DNA from: Pseudomonas jessenii
GTDB lineage: Bacteria > Pseudomonadota > Gammaproteobacteria > Pseudomonadales > Pseudomonadaceae
Assembly: GCF_002236115.1 (NCBI RefSeq)
Contig: NZ_NIWT01000002.1
Location: 896,828-960,827, forward strand
DNA: 64,000 bases
Direction of reading: 5' to 3'
Part shown: positions 26,361 to 35,847 of the stretch, in pieces
Numbering within the stretch: the first letter of the stretch is position 1
Layout: every line of letters starts with the position of its first letter
Position numbers and translations under genes: made by a program
The notes under the pieces: model-generated
The model's database searches: none
What the model was told of the DNA's origin: nothing
The model's input: the letters and a program-made list of their open reading frames with translations, nothing else

Positions 26361-27920
26361 ATGGCGATTATTGATTTTTTCGATCGTGGCTGGCGGATCA
26401 ATCCGCACGGTGCGGCATACATCCAGGACGGCAAGGTCACAACCTTTACTGAAGCGGGGGAACTGTCCTGCCGCATCGCCAACGCGCTCCTCACGCAGGG
26501 ATTCGCGTCCGGAGTCAAGGGCGCGGTCTGGGCGGCCAACGATGTGACTGCCTGGATCTGTGCGCTGGGCCTGTGGCGCGCCAATCTGTGTTGGATTCCG
26601 GTGGGCGCGCGTAACGCGCCCGAGGAAAACCGTTACGTGCTGGATGCCTTCGACTGCGAGATCCTGTTCTTTCAGCGCGAGTTTACCGAAGTGATTGCGG
26701 ACCTGCGGTCGCAGCTGCCCAAGATCCGCAGGTGGATCTGCATCGACGGCGAGGTGGAAGGTGCCGAGTCTCTTCAGCACTTCGTCGCGCAGCAGCCGGT
26801 TACTTACCCGCAGGTGGAGGTCGATCCGGACGATGTCATCTGGGTGGGTCCCACGGGCGGGACGACGGGCTTGCCCAAGGGCGTCATGAACACGCATCGC
26901 AGCGTGCAGACCAGCTTCGCGCACTTCATGATCAATACCCCTTATCCAGCCAACGCCAGGCCGGTGAATCTGGCGGCGGCACCGATGACCCACACCGCCG
27001 GCATGCTATCCATACCCTGCACGGCCAGGGGTGGCACGGTTGTCGTGATCACGAAGCCGGAACCGCAATTGCTGCTCGCGGCGATCCCGCAGTACAAGGT
27101 GACGGAGTTCTTCCTGCCGCCGACCGTGATCTATCGGCTGCTCGACATTCCCGATCTGAGCAAGAAGGTCGACTTCTCGTCGCTACGCTACTTCCTCTAC
27201 GGTGCGGCACCGATGTCGGTTGAAAAGCTGCGTCACGCGATCGAGGTCTTCGGGCCAGTCATGATGGAGGGCTACGGGCAGACCGAAGCACCAGGCGCAA
27301 TCGCGCATCTAACGCCGGGCGAACACTTTGTAGATGGACAGGTTGCAGGTGATGAGCGGCTGTCCTCCGTCGGTCGACCCAACCCCTTGGTTCGCGTCGA
27401 GATCATGAACGACGACAACGAAATCCTGCCGCAGGGAGAAACCGGTGAGATCTGTGTGCGCGGCGATCTCATCATGAAGGGCTATTACAAGGACCCGCAG
27501 AAGACGGCCGAAACCATCATCGATGGCTGGTTGCACACCGGCGATATCGGGCATCTCGACGCCGATGGTTATTTGCATATTACCGACCGCAAGAAGGACA
27601 TGATCATTTCCGGTGGCTTCAACGTCTATCCGAGCGAGGTCGAGCAGGTGATCTGGGGCCATCCCGCTGTTCGCGACTGTGCGGTGATCGGTGTGCCGGA
27701 CGAGACGTGGGGCGAGGCGGTCAAGGCCGTCATCGAGTTGAACGAGGGTCAAACCGTCGACGCGCAAGCGCTGATTGCCCTGTGCAAGGAACAGCTGGGC
27801 TCGGTGAAGGCACCCAAGACGGTGGACGTAGTGACGTCCCTCCCGCGCAGCCCGGTCGGCAAGGTGCTGAAGAAAGACTTGCGTGCCCGTTATTGGCAAG
27901 ACGCTAAGCGGCAAATCTGA
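26361..27920 (+). CDS. AMP-forming acyl-CoA synthetase
   Basis: About 519 residues of the adenylate-forming ligase superfamily. The phosphate loop reads WVGPTGGTTGLPKGVM (near residue 160), the A5 motif MEGYGQTEA (near 300), the hinge TGDIGHLDADGYLHITDRKKDMIISGG, and the catalytic lysine lies in LPRSPVGKVLKKDLR near the C-terminus. It activates a carboxylic acid with ATP and CoA for the beta-oxidation-like enzymes around it. The ATG at 26361 is preferred over a GTG three codons earlier. Long-chain versus cyclic or aromatic acid preference cannot be told. Confidence 0.92.
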   Translation: MAIIDFFDRGWRINPHGAAYIQDGKVTTFTEAGELSCRIANALLTQGFASGVKGAVWAANDVTAWICALGLWRANLCWIPVGARNAPEENRYVLDAFDCEILFFQREFTEVIADLRSQLPKIRRWICIDGEVEGAESLQHFVAQQPVTYPQVEVDPDDVIWVGPTGGTTGLPKGVMNTHRSVQTSFAHFMINTPYPANARPVNLAAAPMTHTAGMLSIPCTARGGTVVVITKPEPQLLLAAIPQYKVTEFFLPPTVIYRLLDIPDLSKKVDFSSLRYFLYGAAPMSVEKLRHAIEVFGPVMMEGYGQTEAPGAIAHLTPGEHFVDGQVAGDERLSSVGRPNPLVRVEIMNDDNEILPQGETGEICVRGDLIMKGYYKDPQKTAETIIDGWLHTGDIGHLDADGYLHITDRKKDMIISGGFNVYPSEVEQVIWGHPAVRDCAVIGVPDETWGEAVKAVIELNEGQTVDAQALIALCKEQLGSVKAPKTVDVVTSLPRSPVGKVLKKDLRARYWQDAKRQI

Positions 27921-27937
27921 AGTTCAGGAGTCCTCTG

Positions 27938-29176
27938 ATGGAACCAATTTATATTGCCGGCATCGCCATGACCGAGTTCGGGCGTCATCCGGATCGTAGC
28001 CTCCAGGACATGGCTCTGGAGGCCCTCAATGGTGCGCTGGCGGATGCCCGCGCCCAGCGCTCCGATATCGGTGCCGTATTCTACGCTGGCATTACCAACG
28101 GCCAGTTGCAGGGGCAACTGTCGATCCCCGGGCAGGTGGTGTGCAGCAAGATCGGCATCGAAGGGGTGCCGATCTACAACGTCGAGAACGCTTGCGCCTC
28201 GGGAAGTACCGCCGTTCATCTGGCGGTGCAGAGCCTGCGCGCCGGCGCCACCGATGTGGCGCTGGCCTTGGGCGCCGAGAAGATGGTCGTCCCCGACAAG
28301 ATGAAAACGCTTTCCCTGTTCGAAGCTGGCTGGGACGTCTCCACCGCCGAGGAGAACTACGCGACGCTAGTGAAGATGGGGGAGGGCGTCGTCGTTCCTG
28401 CGGGCTCCGAGTCCGACCGGCCGTACAGCAAGTTCATGGCCATCTACGCGGCCATGTGCCGATGGCACATGAAGACCTACGGCACCACCCAGCGTCAGAT
28501 CGCAGCGGTGTGCGCCAAGAATCACAATCACTCGGTACACAACCCCTATTCGCAGTTTCGCAAGCCATTCACCATCGAAGAAGTGCTGGCCGCGCCGCCC
28601 ATCACTTATCCGATCACTCTGCCGATGTGCGCACCGATGACCGACGGCGCTGCAGCCGCGATTATCTGCACCGAGGCGGGCCTACGACGCATAGGTGCAG
28701 ACCCCAAACGTTGCGTGCGGATCGCCGCCAGCGTGATTCGCAGTTTCACCCTGCGCGACCTGGCCGAACCGGAAAAGCATGTCAGTCGCCTAGCCGCGCT
28801 CGAGGCCTACGAGATCGCCGGGCTAGGTCCGCAGGACATGCATGTCGCCGAGGTCCATGACGCCTCCGCGATGGGCGAGATCATTCAGTCGGAAAATCTC
28901 GGCCTGGCGCCCCTGGGGCAAGGCGGGATCTGTGCCGAGCGCGGTGACTTCACCGTGGGCGGTCGGATACCGATCAATCCCTCTGGTGGCCTGGAATCCA
29001 AAGGTCACCCGCTCGGCGCAACGGGCATTGGCCAGTTGTTCGAGCTGACCACGCAACTGCGGGGCGAGGCAGGGGCTCGCCAGGTCCAGGGTGCGCGCCA
29101 TGCGATCCAGGAAAACGGAGGGGGACTGATCGGCATCGAGGAAGGCGCTGTGGCTGTCCATATTCTGAGTCGCTAG
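27938..29176 (+). CDS. thiolase-like protein, SCP2/lipid-transfer type
   Basis: 412 residues of the thiolase superfamily. The nucleophilic cysteine lies in VENACASGSTAVHLA (near residue 88). A histidine is found in EVHDASAMGE, where degradative thiolases have a different NEAF-type motif, and GGLESKGHPLGATGIGQ is the C-terminal box. This pattern marks the SCP-x / non-specific lipid-transfer thiolases, which often cleave side chains of steroids and other bulky substrates. A ribosome site (CAGGAG) lies before the ATG, 17 bases after the ligase. It would release acetyl- or propionyl-CoA from the ketoacyl-CoA. Confidence 0.88.
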   Translation: MEPIYIAGIAMTEFGRHPDRSLQDMALEALNGALADARAQRSDIGAVFYAGITNGQLQGQLSIPGQVVCSKIGIEGVPIYNVENACASGSTAVHLAVQSLRAGATDVALALGAEKMVVPDKMKTLSLFEAGWDVSTAEENYATLVKMGEGVVVPAGSESDRPYSKFMAIYAAMCRWHMKTYGTTQRQIAAVCAKNHNHSVHNPYSQFRKPFTIEEVLAAPPITYPITLPMCAPMTDGAAAAIICTEAGLRRIGADPKRCVRIAASVIRSFTLRDLAEPEKHVSRLAALEAYEIAGLGPQDMHVAEVHDASAMGEIIQSENLGLAPLGQGGICAERGDFTVGGRIPINPSGGLESKGHPLGATGIGQLFELTTQLRGEAGARQVQGARHAIQENGGGLIGIEEGAVAVHILSR

Positions 29177-29187
29177 GAGAACCCGTC

Positions 29188-30552
29188 ATGTCTACTCACC
29201 ATCGCAACGAAAACCTCATAACCCTCATCGATCCAGAGCAGTTTCGACGCTTCGGTGGGTGGATGGATAAGCCGGACGATCTGCAACCGGAACTACAGGA
29301 CGATGTCAGCGCCGATGTGATAGTGGTCGGTGCCGGCTTCGCTGGGCTGTCCACTGCGCTGGAGCTGACTGCTCGCGGGGCCAAAGTCATCGTCCTGGAG
29401 CAAGAATTTGCCGGCTTTGGCGCCAGTGGGCGTAATGCGGGCTACCTTGCCGGCAGCATGGGGCTTGAGTTCGAATTGTTCGTCAGTCGAGTGGGGCGCG
29501 AGCGGGCGAAGCAGATCGTCCGTTTCTACGATACAGGCGTCCCCTATGTGGAAAAGCGGTTGATCGAGCTGGGCATCGACTGCGATTACAACCCTTCCGG
29601 ACTGATCCGTGCCGCAGTTCATCCATCGCAGGAAAAGCGACTGCGCAAGAGCATGGAAGTTGGGCTCGACCTGGGTTCGGTCACGCGCTTCGTGGATCAG
29701 GCCGAGATGCGTGCACGCGGGATTCCACCAGCCTTCCTGTTCGGTTGCACCCAGCACGGCGGCACGCTGGACCCGGGCAAATATGTGCTGGGGTTGCGCC
29801 GTGCAGCGATTCAGGCGGGCGTGAAGCTGTACGAGCAAACTCCGCTGCTGTCCTGGAGCGAGGGACGAACCATCACCTGCAAGACCTCGCACGGTAGCGC
29901 GAGTGCGCCAATCATGGTGCTGGCCACCAACGCCTTTACCCCACAGCTGGGCCTTTTGCGCGATAAGGTCGCGCCTTTCCGGGTTTCTGCGATCGAAACC
30001 CGGCCGTTGTCCGCGAAGCAGTTGTCATCGCTCGGCTGGCAAGGGCGCGAAGGCATAGTGACGCCGCATATAACGATGGAGAGTCACCGCCTGACTGCAC
30101 GTAACACGCTGGTGCTGACCACCAAGCAGCTCAGTTACGTCTATGGCTCGAAGACGCCCAATGTGCCGGACGCCAGCGCCTATCGCGCATTGGGGCAGGC
30201 GCTGCACGAGCGCTTCCCGACCCTGCGCGGCCTTGGCATCCAATCTTGCTGGAGTGGTTACGTCAGCATGGCGTACGACGCTCTGCCGGTGGTGGGCGCA
30301 ACCGGGGCACTGCAAAACGTCCTCTACACGGCTGGGTGTGCGGGGCACGGTGTTGCGACCCAATCGCTCATGGGGCTGCTACTCGCCGAGCGAATCAGTG
30401 GTGTCGAGAATCCGTTAATGGAAGCCTTGCACCACAAGACGCCTTCAATGCTTCCCGAACCCCTGCAGTGGTGCGCCATGAATGTTGGCCTTGTGGCGGC
30501 CAAAGCTCTTGATGAGTGGACGAACTGGAGGGCCCTGCAGCGGCGCAACTGA
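29188..30552 (+). CDS. FAD-dependent oxidoreductase, DAO (glycine/D-amino acid oxidase) family
   Basis: 454 residues. The FAD-binding motif VIVVGAGFAGLSTALEL lies near residues 44-60 and is followed by the GASGRNAGYL segment usual in DAO enzymes of the PuuB/OrdL type. The C-terminal FAD contact is YTAGCAGHGVATQSLMG. It oxidises secondary or primary amines to imines with FAD; PuuB-like members act on gamma-glutamyl-amines. It is separated by 11 bases from the thiolase gene, the last of the CoA operon. Its presence in the operon links CoA chemistry with amine oxidation. Confidence 0.88.
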   Translation: MSTHHRNENLITLIDPEQFRRFGGWMDKPDDLQPELQDDVSADVIVVGAGFAGLSTALELTARGAKVIVLEQEFAGFGASGRNAGYLAGSMGLEFELFVSRVGRERAKQIVRFYDTGVPYVEKRLIELGIDCDYNPSGLIRAAVHPSQEKRLRKSMEVGLDLGSVTRFVDQAEMRARGIPPAFLFGCTQHGGTLDPGKYVLGLRRAAIQAGVKLYEQTPLLSWSEGRTITCKTSHGSASAPIMVLATNAFTPQLGLLRDKVAPFRVSAIETRPLSAKQLSSLGWQGREGIVTPHITMESHRLTARNTLVLTTKQLSYVYGSKTPNVPDASAYRALGQALHERFPTLRGLGIQSCWSGYVSMAYDALPVVGATGALQNVLYTAGCAGHGVATQSLMGLLLAERISGVENPLMEALHHKTPSMLPEPLQWCAMNVGLVAAKALDEWTNWRALQRRN

Positions 30553-30665
30553 TCGTCGTTGTTCTGATGTTTTCCATGTGACTGATCATGTTCGCTTCGC
30601 GGTGTTGTGCAGCGAAATACCTGTTGGTCAGTGATCTCAATTAACCGCTGCGTGAGGCATTAGCC

Positions 30666-32144
30666 ATGGCCAAGAGGCCTACCTCCGATACCGGACTCGA
30701 TTCAAAACGTAGACAATTTCTGAAACTCGCCGGAGCCTCCGTGGCCGTAGGAGGTTTCGGCCTGAACGTGGGGCTGGCGCATGCCGGTGCAGGCACTGGC
30801 GAGGCGGGCGATGTTCTGGATGTCGCCATCATAGGCGCTGGCCTGGCTGGATTGACTGCCGCCCGGGACCTGCAGCTGGCCGGCAGCCAGTCCTTCGTGG
30901 TCCTCGAGGCACGGGACCGCGTGGGAGGTCGAACCCTCAATTTCGACATGGGCAACGGCCATGTTTCCGAGGTCGGTGGCCAGTGGATCGGGCCGGGCCA
31001 GACCGCTGTCGAGGATCTCGCGCGGCAACTGGGGGTGGGAACCTTCCCGAGCTTCTACGAAGGCAACACGGTCATTCTCGGCGGCGACGGCCGCCTTGAG
31101 GTCGATCTCAAGGGAACCTTCGGCACTGATATGACCGTCGCCGGAAAGCTCAGCGAGCTTTCGCGCGATGTGCCCTCGGGGGCGCCCTGGAATTCGCCGA
31201 AGGCAGCGGAGCTGGACAAGCTTTCGGTTGGCGATTGGCTGGCCCAGCAAAACATCAAACCCGAGGATCAGCCAGGTTGGGATGCCAGCATGACGCTGAG
31301 CGGTGGTGTAACTCCGGCCAAAATGGGGCTTTTGCATTTCCTGTCCATGATCAACTCAGCCAGCTGTGATTACGAAAAGCTCGACTCGATCAAGGACAGC
31401 GCCCAGGGTACTCGGTTTGTCGGCGGCTCGCAGATTCTCAGCACCAGAATGGCTGGGCAACTGGGGGACAAGGTGCGCTTGCAGTGCCCGGTCCGCAAGA
31501 TTGCCGACTGGGATCGCGAGATCGTCACGCTACACACGGACCAGGGGCTGGTGCGTGCGCGCAAGGTTATCGTGGCCATCCATCCTGCCCTCTGCAACCA
31601 GGTGCAGTTCGATCCGCCCCTGCCACAAGCGCGTGCCGCTCTGCAGTGTGCCTGGCCAGCGCACTCCCCGGCGCGCAAGACGGCCATGGTGTATTCCCGG
31701 CCGTTCTGGCGCGACAAGGGCCTGAATGGGCACATCATCATGCTCAACGGTCCCATTATCTGGGCCTGGGATAACTCGCCGCCCAATGGGGAAGTGGGCG
31801 TTATCAATGCCTTCATCTCCAACGCGAATCTGCCCTCGGACCCTGCAACGGCGAAGCGCATTCTTACGGAACTCTACGCGCGCGCCTGGGGTGACGAAGC
31901 GCTGCAGCCTGTGGCCTACCACGATCAGGATTGGGGGCGGGACGATCCATGGTCGATCACCTGCGTTTCGGCCATTCCTCCGGGATTCTGGACCACCCAT
32001 GGCGAGGCGCTGCGTCAGGCCTGCGGCAATCTGATCTGGTCCGGTACCGAGACTGCTGATATCTGGGCCGGTTACATGGATGGTGCCGTGCGCGCGGGCC
32101 ACCAGAGCGCCCTGCAAGCCCTCAACGCCCTGCGTCGGGTATAG
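30666..32144 (+). CDS. flavin amine oxidase with Tat signal (NicA2-like), copy 1
   Basis: 492-residue flavoprotein. The N-terminus has a twin-arginine export motif (KRRQFLKLAG, residues 14-23) and a hydrophobic stretch ending AHA. It is followed by the dinucleotide motif IIGAGLAGLTAARDL (residues 55-69) and the EARDRVGGRT segment. The C-terminus has the FAD-contact IWSGTETADIWAGYMDGAVRAG. It is followed 9 bases later by a diheme cytochrome c. Nicotine oxidoreductase NicA2 of Pseudomonas is a flavin amine oxidase that passes electrons to a cytochrome c, not to oxygen; the pairing here suggests the same. A paralog with its own cytochrome lies at 34333-35820. Substrate: an amine, not identified. 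Confidence 0.9.
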   Translation: MAKRPTSDTGLDSKRRQFLKLAGASVAVGGFGLNVGLAHAGAGTGEAGDVLDVAIIGAGLAGLTAARDLQLAGSQSFVVLEARDRVGGRTLNFDMGNGHVSEVGGQWIGPGQTAVEDLARQLGVGTFPSFYEGNTVILGGDGRLEVDLKGTFGTDMTVAGKLSELSRDVPSGAPWNSPKAAELDKLSVGDWLAQQNIKPEDQPGWDASMTLSGGVTPAKMGLLHFLSMINSASCDYEKLDSIKDSAQGTRFVGGSQILSTRMAGQLGDKVRLQCPVRKIADWDREIVTLHTDQGLVRARKVIVAIHPALCNQVQFDPPLPQARAALQCAWPAHSPARKTAMVYSRPFWRDKGLNGHIIMLNGPIIWAWDNSPPNGEVGVINAFISNANLPSDPATAKRILTELYARAWGDEALQPVAYHDQDWGRDDPWSITCVSAIPPGFWTTHGEALRQACGNLIWSGTETADIWAGYMDGAVRAGHQSALQALNALRRV

Positions 32145-32153
32145 GAGGTGAAT

Positions 32154-32810
32154 ATGAAAAAGTGGATGTTGCTGGGATTTATTACGGTCGTTGCCGGCCT
32201 GCTGGCTGTTTACGGCCGGGACCTGCTCGATCTCTATCGCCTGATGACTCACATCAGTACTACCAACGAGACGGCGGTGGCTGATGGTGGACAGTGGCCA
32301 CGCCTGACCGATGCCTGCATCGGTTGTCATGGCGCCCAGGGCAACTCACTGCATCAGGGCTACCCAAGCTTGGCCGGCCAGCCGACGCCTTACCTGGCGG
32401 CGCAACTGCGCCACTTCGCCAGCGGCGAGCGAGCCAACCCGAACATGGGGCCGCTGGCGATGAGCCTGAGTGAGGCTGACATTCAGCTTCTTTCGCAGTT
32501 CTTCGCCAGGCACTCAGCTGTTGAAAACGGGTCCTTCAAGCCTGATCCCGCTTTGCAGGAGAAGGGCAAGAAGTTGGTGGCGAGCGGTGGCTGTGCGGCT
32601 TGTCATGGTGAGGGACTGATGGGGCGCGACCAATTCCCTCGGTTGGCCGGGCAGGGTCACGACTACCTGCTGACGCAGCTGAATGCTTTTGCGCTGGGGC
32701 GTCGCAAGGATCCGTCAGGTGCCATGACCGCCATTGTCGCGACGTTGTCCGTGGATGATCGCAAAGCGCTTGCCCACTATCTCGCGGCACTCGCTCCTGT
32801 AGCGAAGTGA
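32154..32810 (+). CDS. diheme cytochrome c, partner of amine oxidase 1
   Basis: 218 residues, anchored or exported by an N-terminal hydrophobic segment (residues 4-20). Two c-type heme sites: CIGCH (55-59) and CAACH (147-151), each followed by a candidate axial methionine (PNMGP; GAMTA). This is the cytochrome c553/c4 layout. The ATG at 32154 has AGGAGG 5 bases upstream; a GTG two codons earlier is less likely. It is the probable periplasmic electron acceptor of the amine oxidase encoded just before it, passing electrons to the terminal oxidases. It is paralogous to 33656-34333. Confidence 0.92.
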   Translation: MKKWMLLGFITVVAGLLAVYGRDLLDLYRLMTHISTTNETAVADGGQWPRLTDACIGCHGAQGNSLHQGYPSLAGQPTPYLAAQLRHFASGERANPNMGPLAMSLSEADIQLLSQFFARHSAVENGSFKPDPALQEKGKKLVASGGCAACHGEGLMGRDQFPRLAGQGHDYLLTQLNAFALGRRKDPSGAMTAIVATLSVDDRKALAHYLAALAPVAK

Positions 32811-32845
32811 TGTATTGATTTCAGTGTTTAATTGAGACTACTACT

Positions 32846-33508
32846 ATGGAAATCAGGGATACCTTTGCGTTGCTTTCTTGCGTTCTGTTGGTGCTTTGCG
32901 GAGTGACTTACGGGATCAAGTTTCTTAAAAAGCGGAATTATCTGCTCGGTTTCGAGTGGCTGATCGTTGCCTTCTCCGGGTCGAATCTTCTGATCTACCT
33001 CCTCACAGAGTGGAAGATCAACTACAGCATCTCATTCTTTCTCGATGCCTTTTCCCGCGGGTTCGGTGTACCCATCGTTGCCACTCTTGGCCTGATGGCT
33101 GTCACCCATAATTACAAACCATCGGTAGCCAAGGATGTCTTGATCTTCGCCGCGTCGTTCGCAGCCACATTCGTGCTCGTCCTGGCTGACTTCGTTCGCG
33201 CGCCACTCCCGTACTTCTATGTGATCATGTGGTCGGGCTATACGATTTATCTCTTCTATTTCACTTGGCGACTGGTTTGTGCCGGAGAGAATCTGCACGC
33301 GCTGGCCACAGCGGTGGGTGCTGCGGTTGCCTTGGTTGTGGCTCTCGTCTATGACTTCTTCCCGATCCCTGGTGACGACGCCAAAATGGTGTTCATGACC
33401 TTCGCCTTGACCACCTGGTCTTACACCATGACCCAAATGTATTACGCCTATGGCGCGCTGGCGCGTGCGATGGGAGATTCGTCTCGGTCGCTTTTGCAGG
33501 TCCGCTAA
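32846..33508 (+). CDS. integral membrane protein of unknown function
   Basis: 220 residues with about six or seven predicted membrane helices: residues 8-25, 34-55, 68-85, 95-115, 120-140, 150-170 and 180-205. No family recognised. It lies 36 bases after the cytochrome c, on the same strand, and is probably the last gene of the unit. It may be a transporter component or an electron-transfer anchor; neither has motif support. Confidence 0.7.
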   Translation: MEIRDTFALLSCVLLVLCGVTYGIKFLKKRNYLLGFEWLIVAFSGSNLLIYLLTEWKINYSISFFLDAFSRGFGVPIVATLGLMAVTHNYKPSVAKDVLIFAASFAATFVLVLADFVRAPLPYFYVIMWSGYTIYLFYFTWRLVCAGENLHALATAVGAAVALVVALVYDFFPIPGDDAKMVFMTFALTTWSYTMTQMYYAYGALARAMGDSSRSLLQVR

Positions 33509-33529
33509 CCGCACTTCGAGCTGCATGGA

Positions 33530-33556
33530 ATGAGCCGCCATTTTCTGGCGGCTCAT
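33530..33556. terminator. hairpin between convergent units
   Basis: ATGAGCCGCCA and TGGCGGCTCAT are perfect 11-bp arms around TTTTC. No clear T run follows on either strand. Its position between the two convergent cytochrome c transcription units suggests it limits read-through from both sides. Confidence 0.5.
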
Positions 33557-33655
33557 CCTATGACTCCGGCCTCTCTTTAGATCCGGGGGGAGCTATGTCT
33601 TTCGAATGGGAATGTGGATAGGTGAGCGTCCATGCCCACCTTCTCAGACAGCGGA

Positions 33656-34333
33656 TTACTTGGCTCCCGTGGGCGAAGCTGGTGTCTGGTTGGCCAGGAA
33701 GTGTGCCGTGGCCCTGATCTCGTCCTCCGAGAGTGTGCTGGCCATGGCGTTCATGGCCTGGTTGGGGTCCTTGCGCTGCCCCTGTTTAAAGGCGGTGAGC
33801 TGGTCGATCAAGTATTGTTCGCCCTGGCCCGTAATGCGTGGAGCGAGCGGGCCACCCGACAGGCCCTCGCCATGGCAGGCGGCGCATCCCCTGGTTGCGA
33901 CTGTGGCTTGTCCGCGTTGTTCCAGCGTTTCATCGCGGCTGGGGGCCTCTGTCCTTTCCGGCTGCTGACGCGCGAAATAGTCCGCCAGGAACTTCATTTG
34001 ATCTGTAGTCAGATGTGCCGCGAGCGGGCTCATTTGCGGGCTGTGTCGACGCCCTTCGGCGAATGCGTGCAACTGGGCTTCGATGTATGGCGCGGATAGA
34101 CCGGCCAGGGAAGCGTACTGCGCGTCACGGGTCTGGCCATTGGCGCCGTGACAAAGTGCGCAGGAATCCTGAATCTGTGGCCAAGCGCCGCCATTGGCCT
34201 CGTAGTTGGCATAATGCTGGTCGAGGGCGTCCATGAAGCGATAGCCCGCCACTATCTCCGGACCATATATCACGCTCGATACCGCCAGGGCCGCCACAGT
34301 TACGACCGCTCCAATCAAAAATGCTCGCTTCAT
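33656..34333 (-). CDS. diheme cytochrome c, partner of amine oxidase 2
   Basis: About 225 residues with an N-terminal hydrophobic segment and two heme motifs, CALCH (58-62) and CAACH in the second half, with candidate ligand methionines (SPQMSPL; NQAMNAM). It is paralogous to 32154-32810 across its length. Its ATG overlaps the TGA of the upstream amine oxidase (TGATG), so the two are translationally coupled, which strongly supports a working pair. GGAGG lies 8 bases upstream. It is the likely electron acceptor of the oxidase. Confidence 0.92.
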   Translation of the reverse strand: MKRAFLIGAVVTVAALAVSSVIYGPEIVAGYRFMDALDQHYANYEANGGAWPQIQDSCALCHGANGQTRDAQYASLAGLSAPYIEAQLHAFAEGRRHSPQMSPLAAHLTTDQMKFLADYFARQQPERTEAPSRDETLEQRGQATVATRGCAACHGEGLSGGPLAPRITGQGEQYLIDQLTAFKQGQRKDPNQAMNAMASTLSEDEIRATAHFLANQTPASPTGAK

Positions 34334-35820
34334 CACACGTTCCTCCGACGTTGAACCAACGCCTGGAGCGCCTCGAGTGCTGCGCGGTGGCCGGCACGGA
34401 TAGCACCATCCATCGAACTGGCCCAGAGATCGGCAGTTTCAGTGCCCGACCAGATCAGGCGGCCGACCGACGGTTTCAGGTACTGGCCCCATTTGGTCAG
34501 AAAACCGGGTGGTATCGACGCGACGCAGGTAAGGGTCCAGGGATCGACCTTGCCCCAGTCGTGGTCGTGGAACTGGATGGGGTGCAGCGCTTCGTCGACC
34601 ATTGCTTGCGCATAGATGGCTGACAGGGCGCTTTGGGCGGCGTTGGCATCATGGGGCAGCTGGCCGCTTCTAACAAAGGCGCTGAGGACACCGACGCTGC
34701 CATCCGGAGGCGAGTTGTCATAGGACAGGATCAGAGGTCCGTCGGCTTGCGTGATCTGGCCGTTCAGGCCCTTGTCCCGCCAGAACGGACGCTCGTAGAC
34801 ATGTACGGTCTTGCGCACGGGGGCATGGGACGGCCAGAGACGCTGTAACTGTGCGCGCCCGCTGGGGAGGGGGGGATCGAAGCTGATCTGATTGCACAGG
34901 GCCGGGTGCAGCGCAGCGATGACCTGCCTGGCGCGAATGACGCCCTGGTCGGTATGCAGTTCGACCACATCTTGGTCCCAGCCGACGATCTTGCGCACCG
35001 GGCAGGACAATTTGACCTTGTCACCCAGTACCTCTGCCATCTTGATACTGAGGATCTGTGAGCCGCCGACGAAGCGAGTTTCCTGGGCGCCGCCCTTGAA
35101 CCCCTCAAGTTTTTCCATGCTGCAATCCGCCGAATTGATGAGCGACAGGTAGTGCAACAGCGCCAGTACTGAGGGAGGGGTTCCTGTTGTCAGGCCTATG
35201 GAGGTATCGAAGCCAAGTTTGCTCTCATTGCTGACCCCCTGCTGCGCCAGCCATTCGCCGACCGACAGTTTGTCCAGGGCGGCTGCATCCTTCGCGGTCC
35301 ATGGCTCCTTGCTGGGTACTCCCCGCGCAAGTTCATTCAGCTTCTCGACTATTGAGGCATTGGAGTTCTGACCTTTGGTCAGGTCCTGCTCGAATTTTGC
35401 GTCACCCACCAGGTAGACGTTTTTGCCCTGATACCAGGTCGGGAAGGTGTCGATCTCCAGTTCACGGGCCAAGTCGAAAATGGCTGTCTGGCCGGGACCG
35501 ATCCACTCGCCACCGGCTTCCGACACAACGCCTTTGCCCAAGTCGTGGTTGTAGGTGCGCCCACCCACACGGTCCCGGGCTTCAAGGACGACGAAGGACT
35601 CGCAGCCAGCGCGGCGTAGGTCCCGCGCCGAAGTCAGGCCGGCAAGTCCTGCCCCGATGATGACTACGTCAAGGACGCCGTCCTGGACAGTATTCAGCTC
35701 CTGAGCTGTGGCTCTCCCGCTCAGTGCGATCCCTCCGATCAAGGTGGCGCTTCCAATCGCCTGAAGCAGCAAGCGTCGCTGGCGCGCCGGCAGCGACAAT
35801 TCATCGTTATCTGAATCCAT
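34333..35820 (-). CDS. flavin amine oxidase with Tat-like signal (NicA2-like), copy 2
   Basis: 495 residues. Arginines 15-16 in ARQRRLLLQAIG head a Tat-type signal sequence. The FAD motif VVIIGAGLAGLTSARDL lies near residues 52-68, then EARDRVGGRTYN. The C-terminal FAD-contact is LIWSGTETADLWASSMDGAI. It is a paralog of 30666-32144 in opposite orientation, with its own coupled cytochrome c. The start at 35820 has GAGG 5-6 bases upstream; an ATG five codons earlier lacks one. It is expressed from a promoter region containing the best copy of the 24-bp operator (35848-35871). It probably oxidises the product of, or a substrate related to, that of copy 1, as in nicotine catabolism where two such enzymes act in series. 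Confidence 0.9.
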   Translation of the reverse strand: MDSDNDELSLPARQRRLLLQAIGSATLIGGIALSGRATAQELNTVQDGVLDVVIIGAGLAGLTSARDLRRAGCESFVVLEARDRVGGRTYNHDLGKGVVSEAGGEWIGPGQTAIFDLARELEIDTFPTWYQGKNVYLVGDAKFEQDLTKGQNSNASIVEKLNELARGVPSKEPWTAKDAAALDKLSVGEWLAQQGVSNESKLGFDTSIGLTTGTPPSVLALLHYLSLINSADCSMEKLEGFKGGAQETRFVGGSQILSIKMAEVLGDKVKLSCPVRKIVGWDQDVVELHTDQGVIRARQVIAALHPALCNQISFDPPLPSGRAQLQRLWPSHAPVRKTVHVYERPFWRDKGLNGQITQADGPLILSYDNSPPDGSVGVLSAFVRSGQLPHDANAAQSALSAIYAQAMVDEALHPIQFHDHDWGKVDPWTLTCVASIPPGFLTKWGQYLKPSVGRLIWSGTETADLWASSMDGAIRAGHRAALEALQALVQRRRNV

Positions 35821-35847
35821 CTTCGCCTCTGTCATATCTATTGTATT

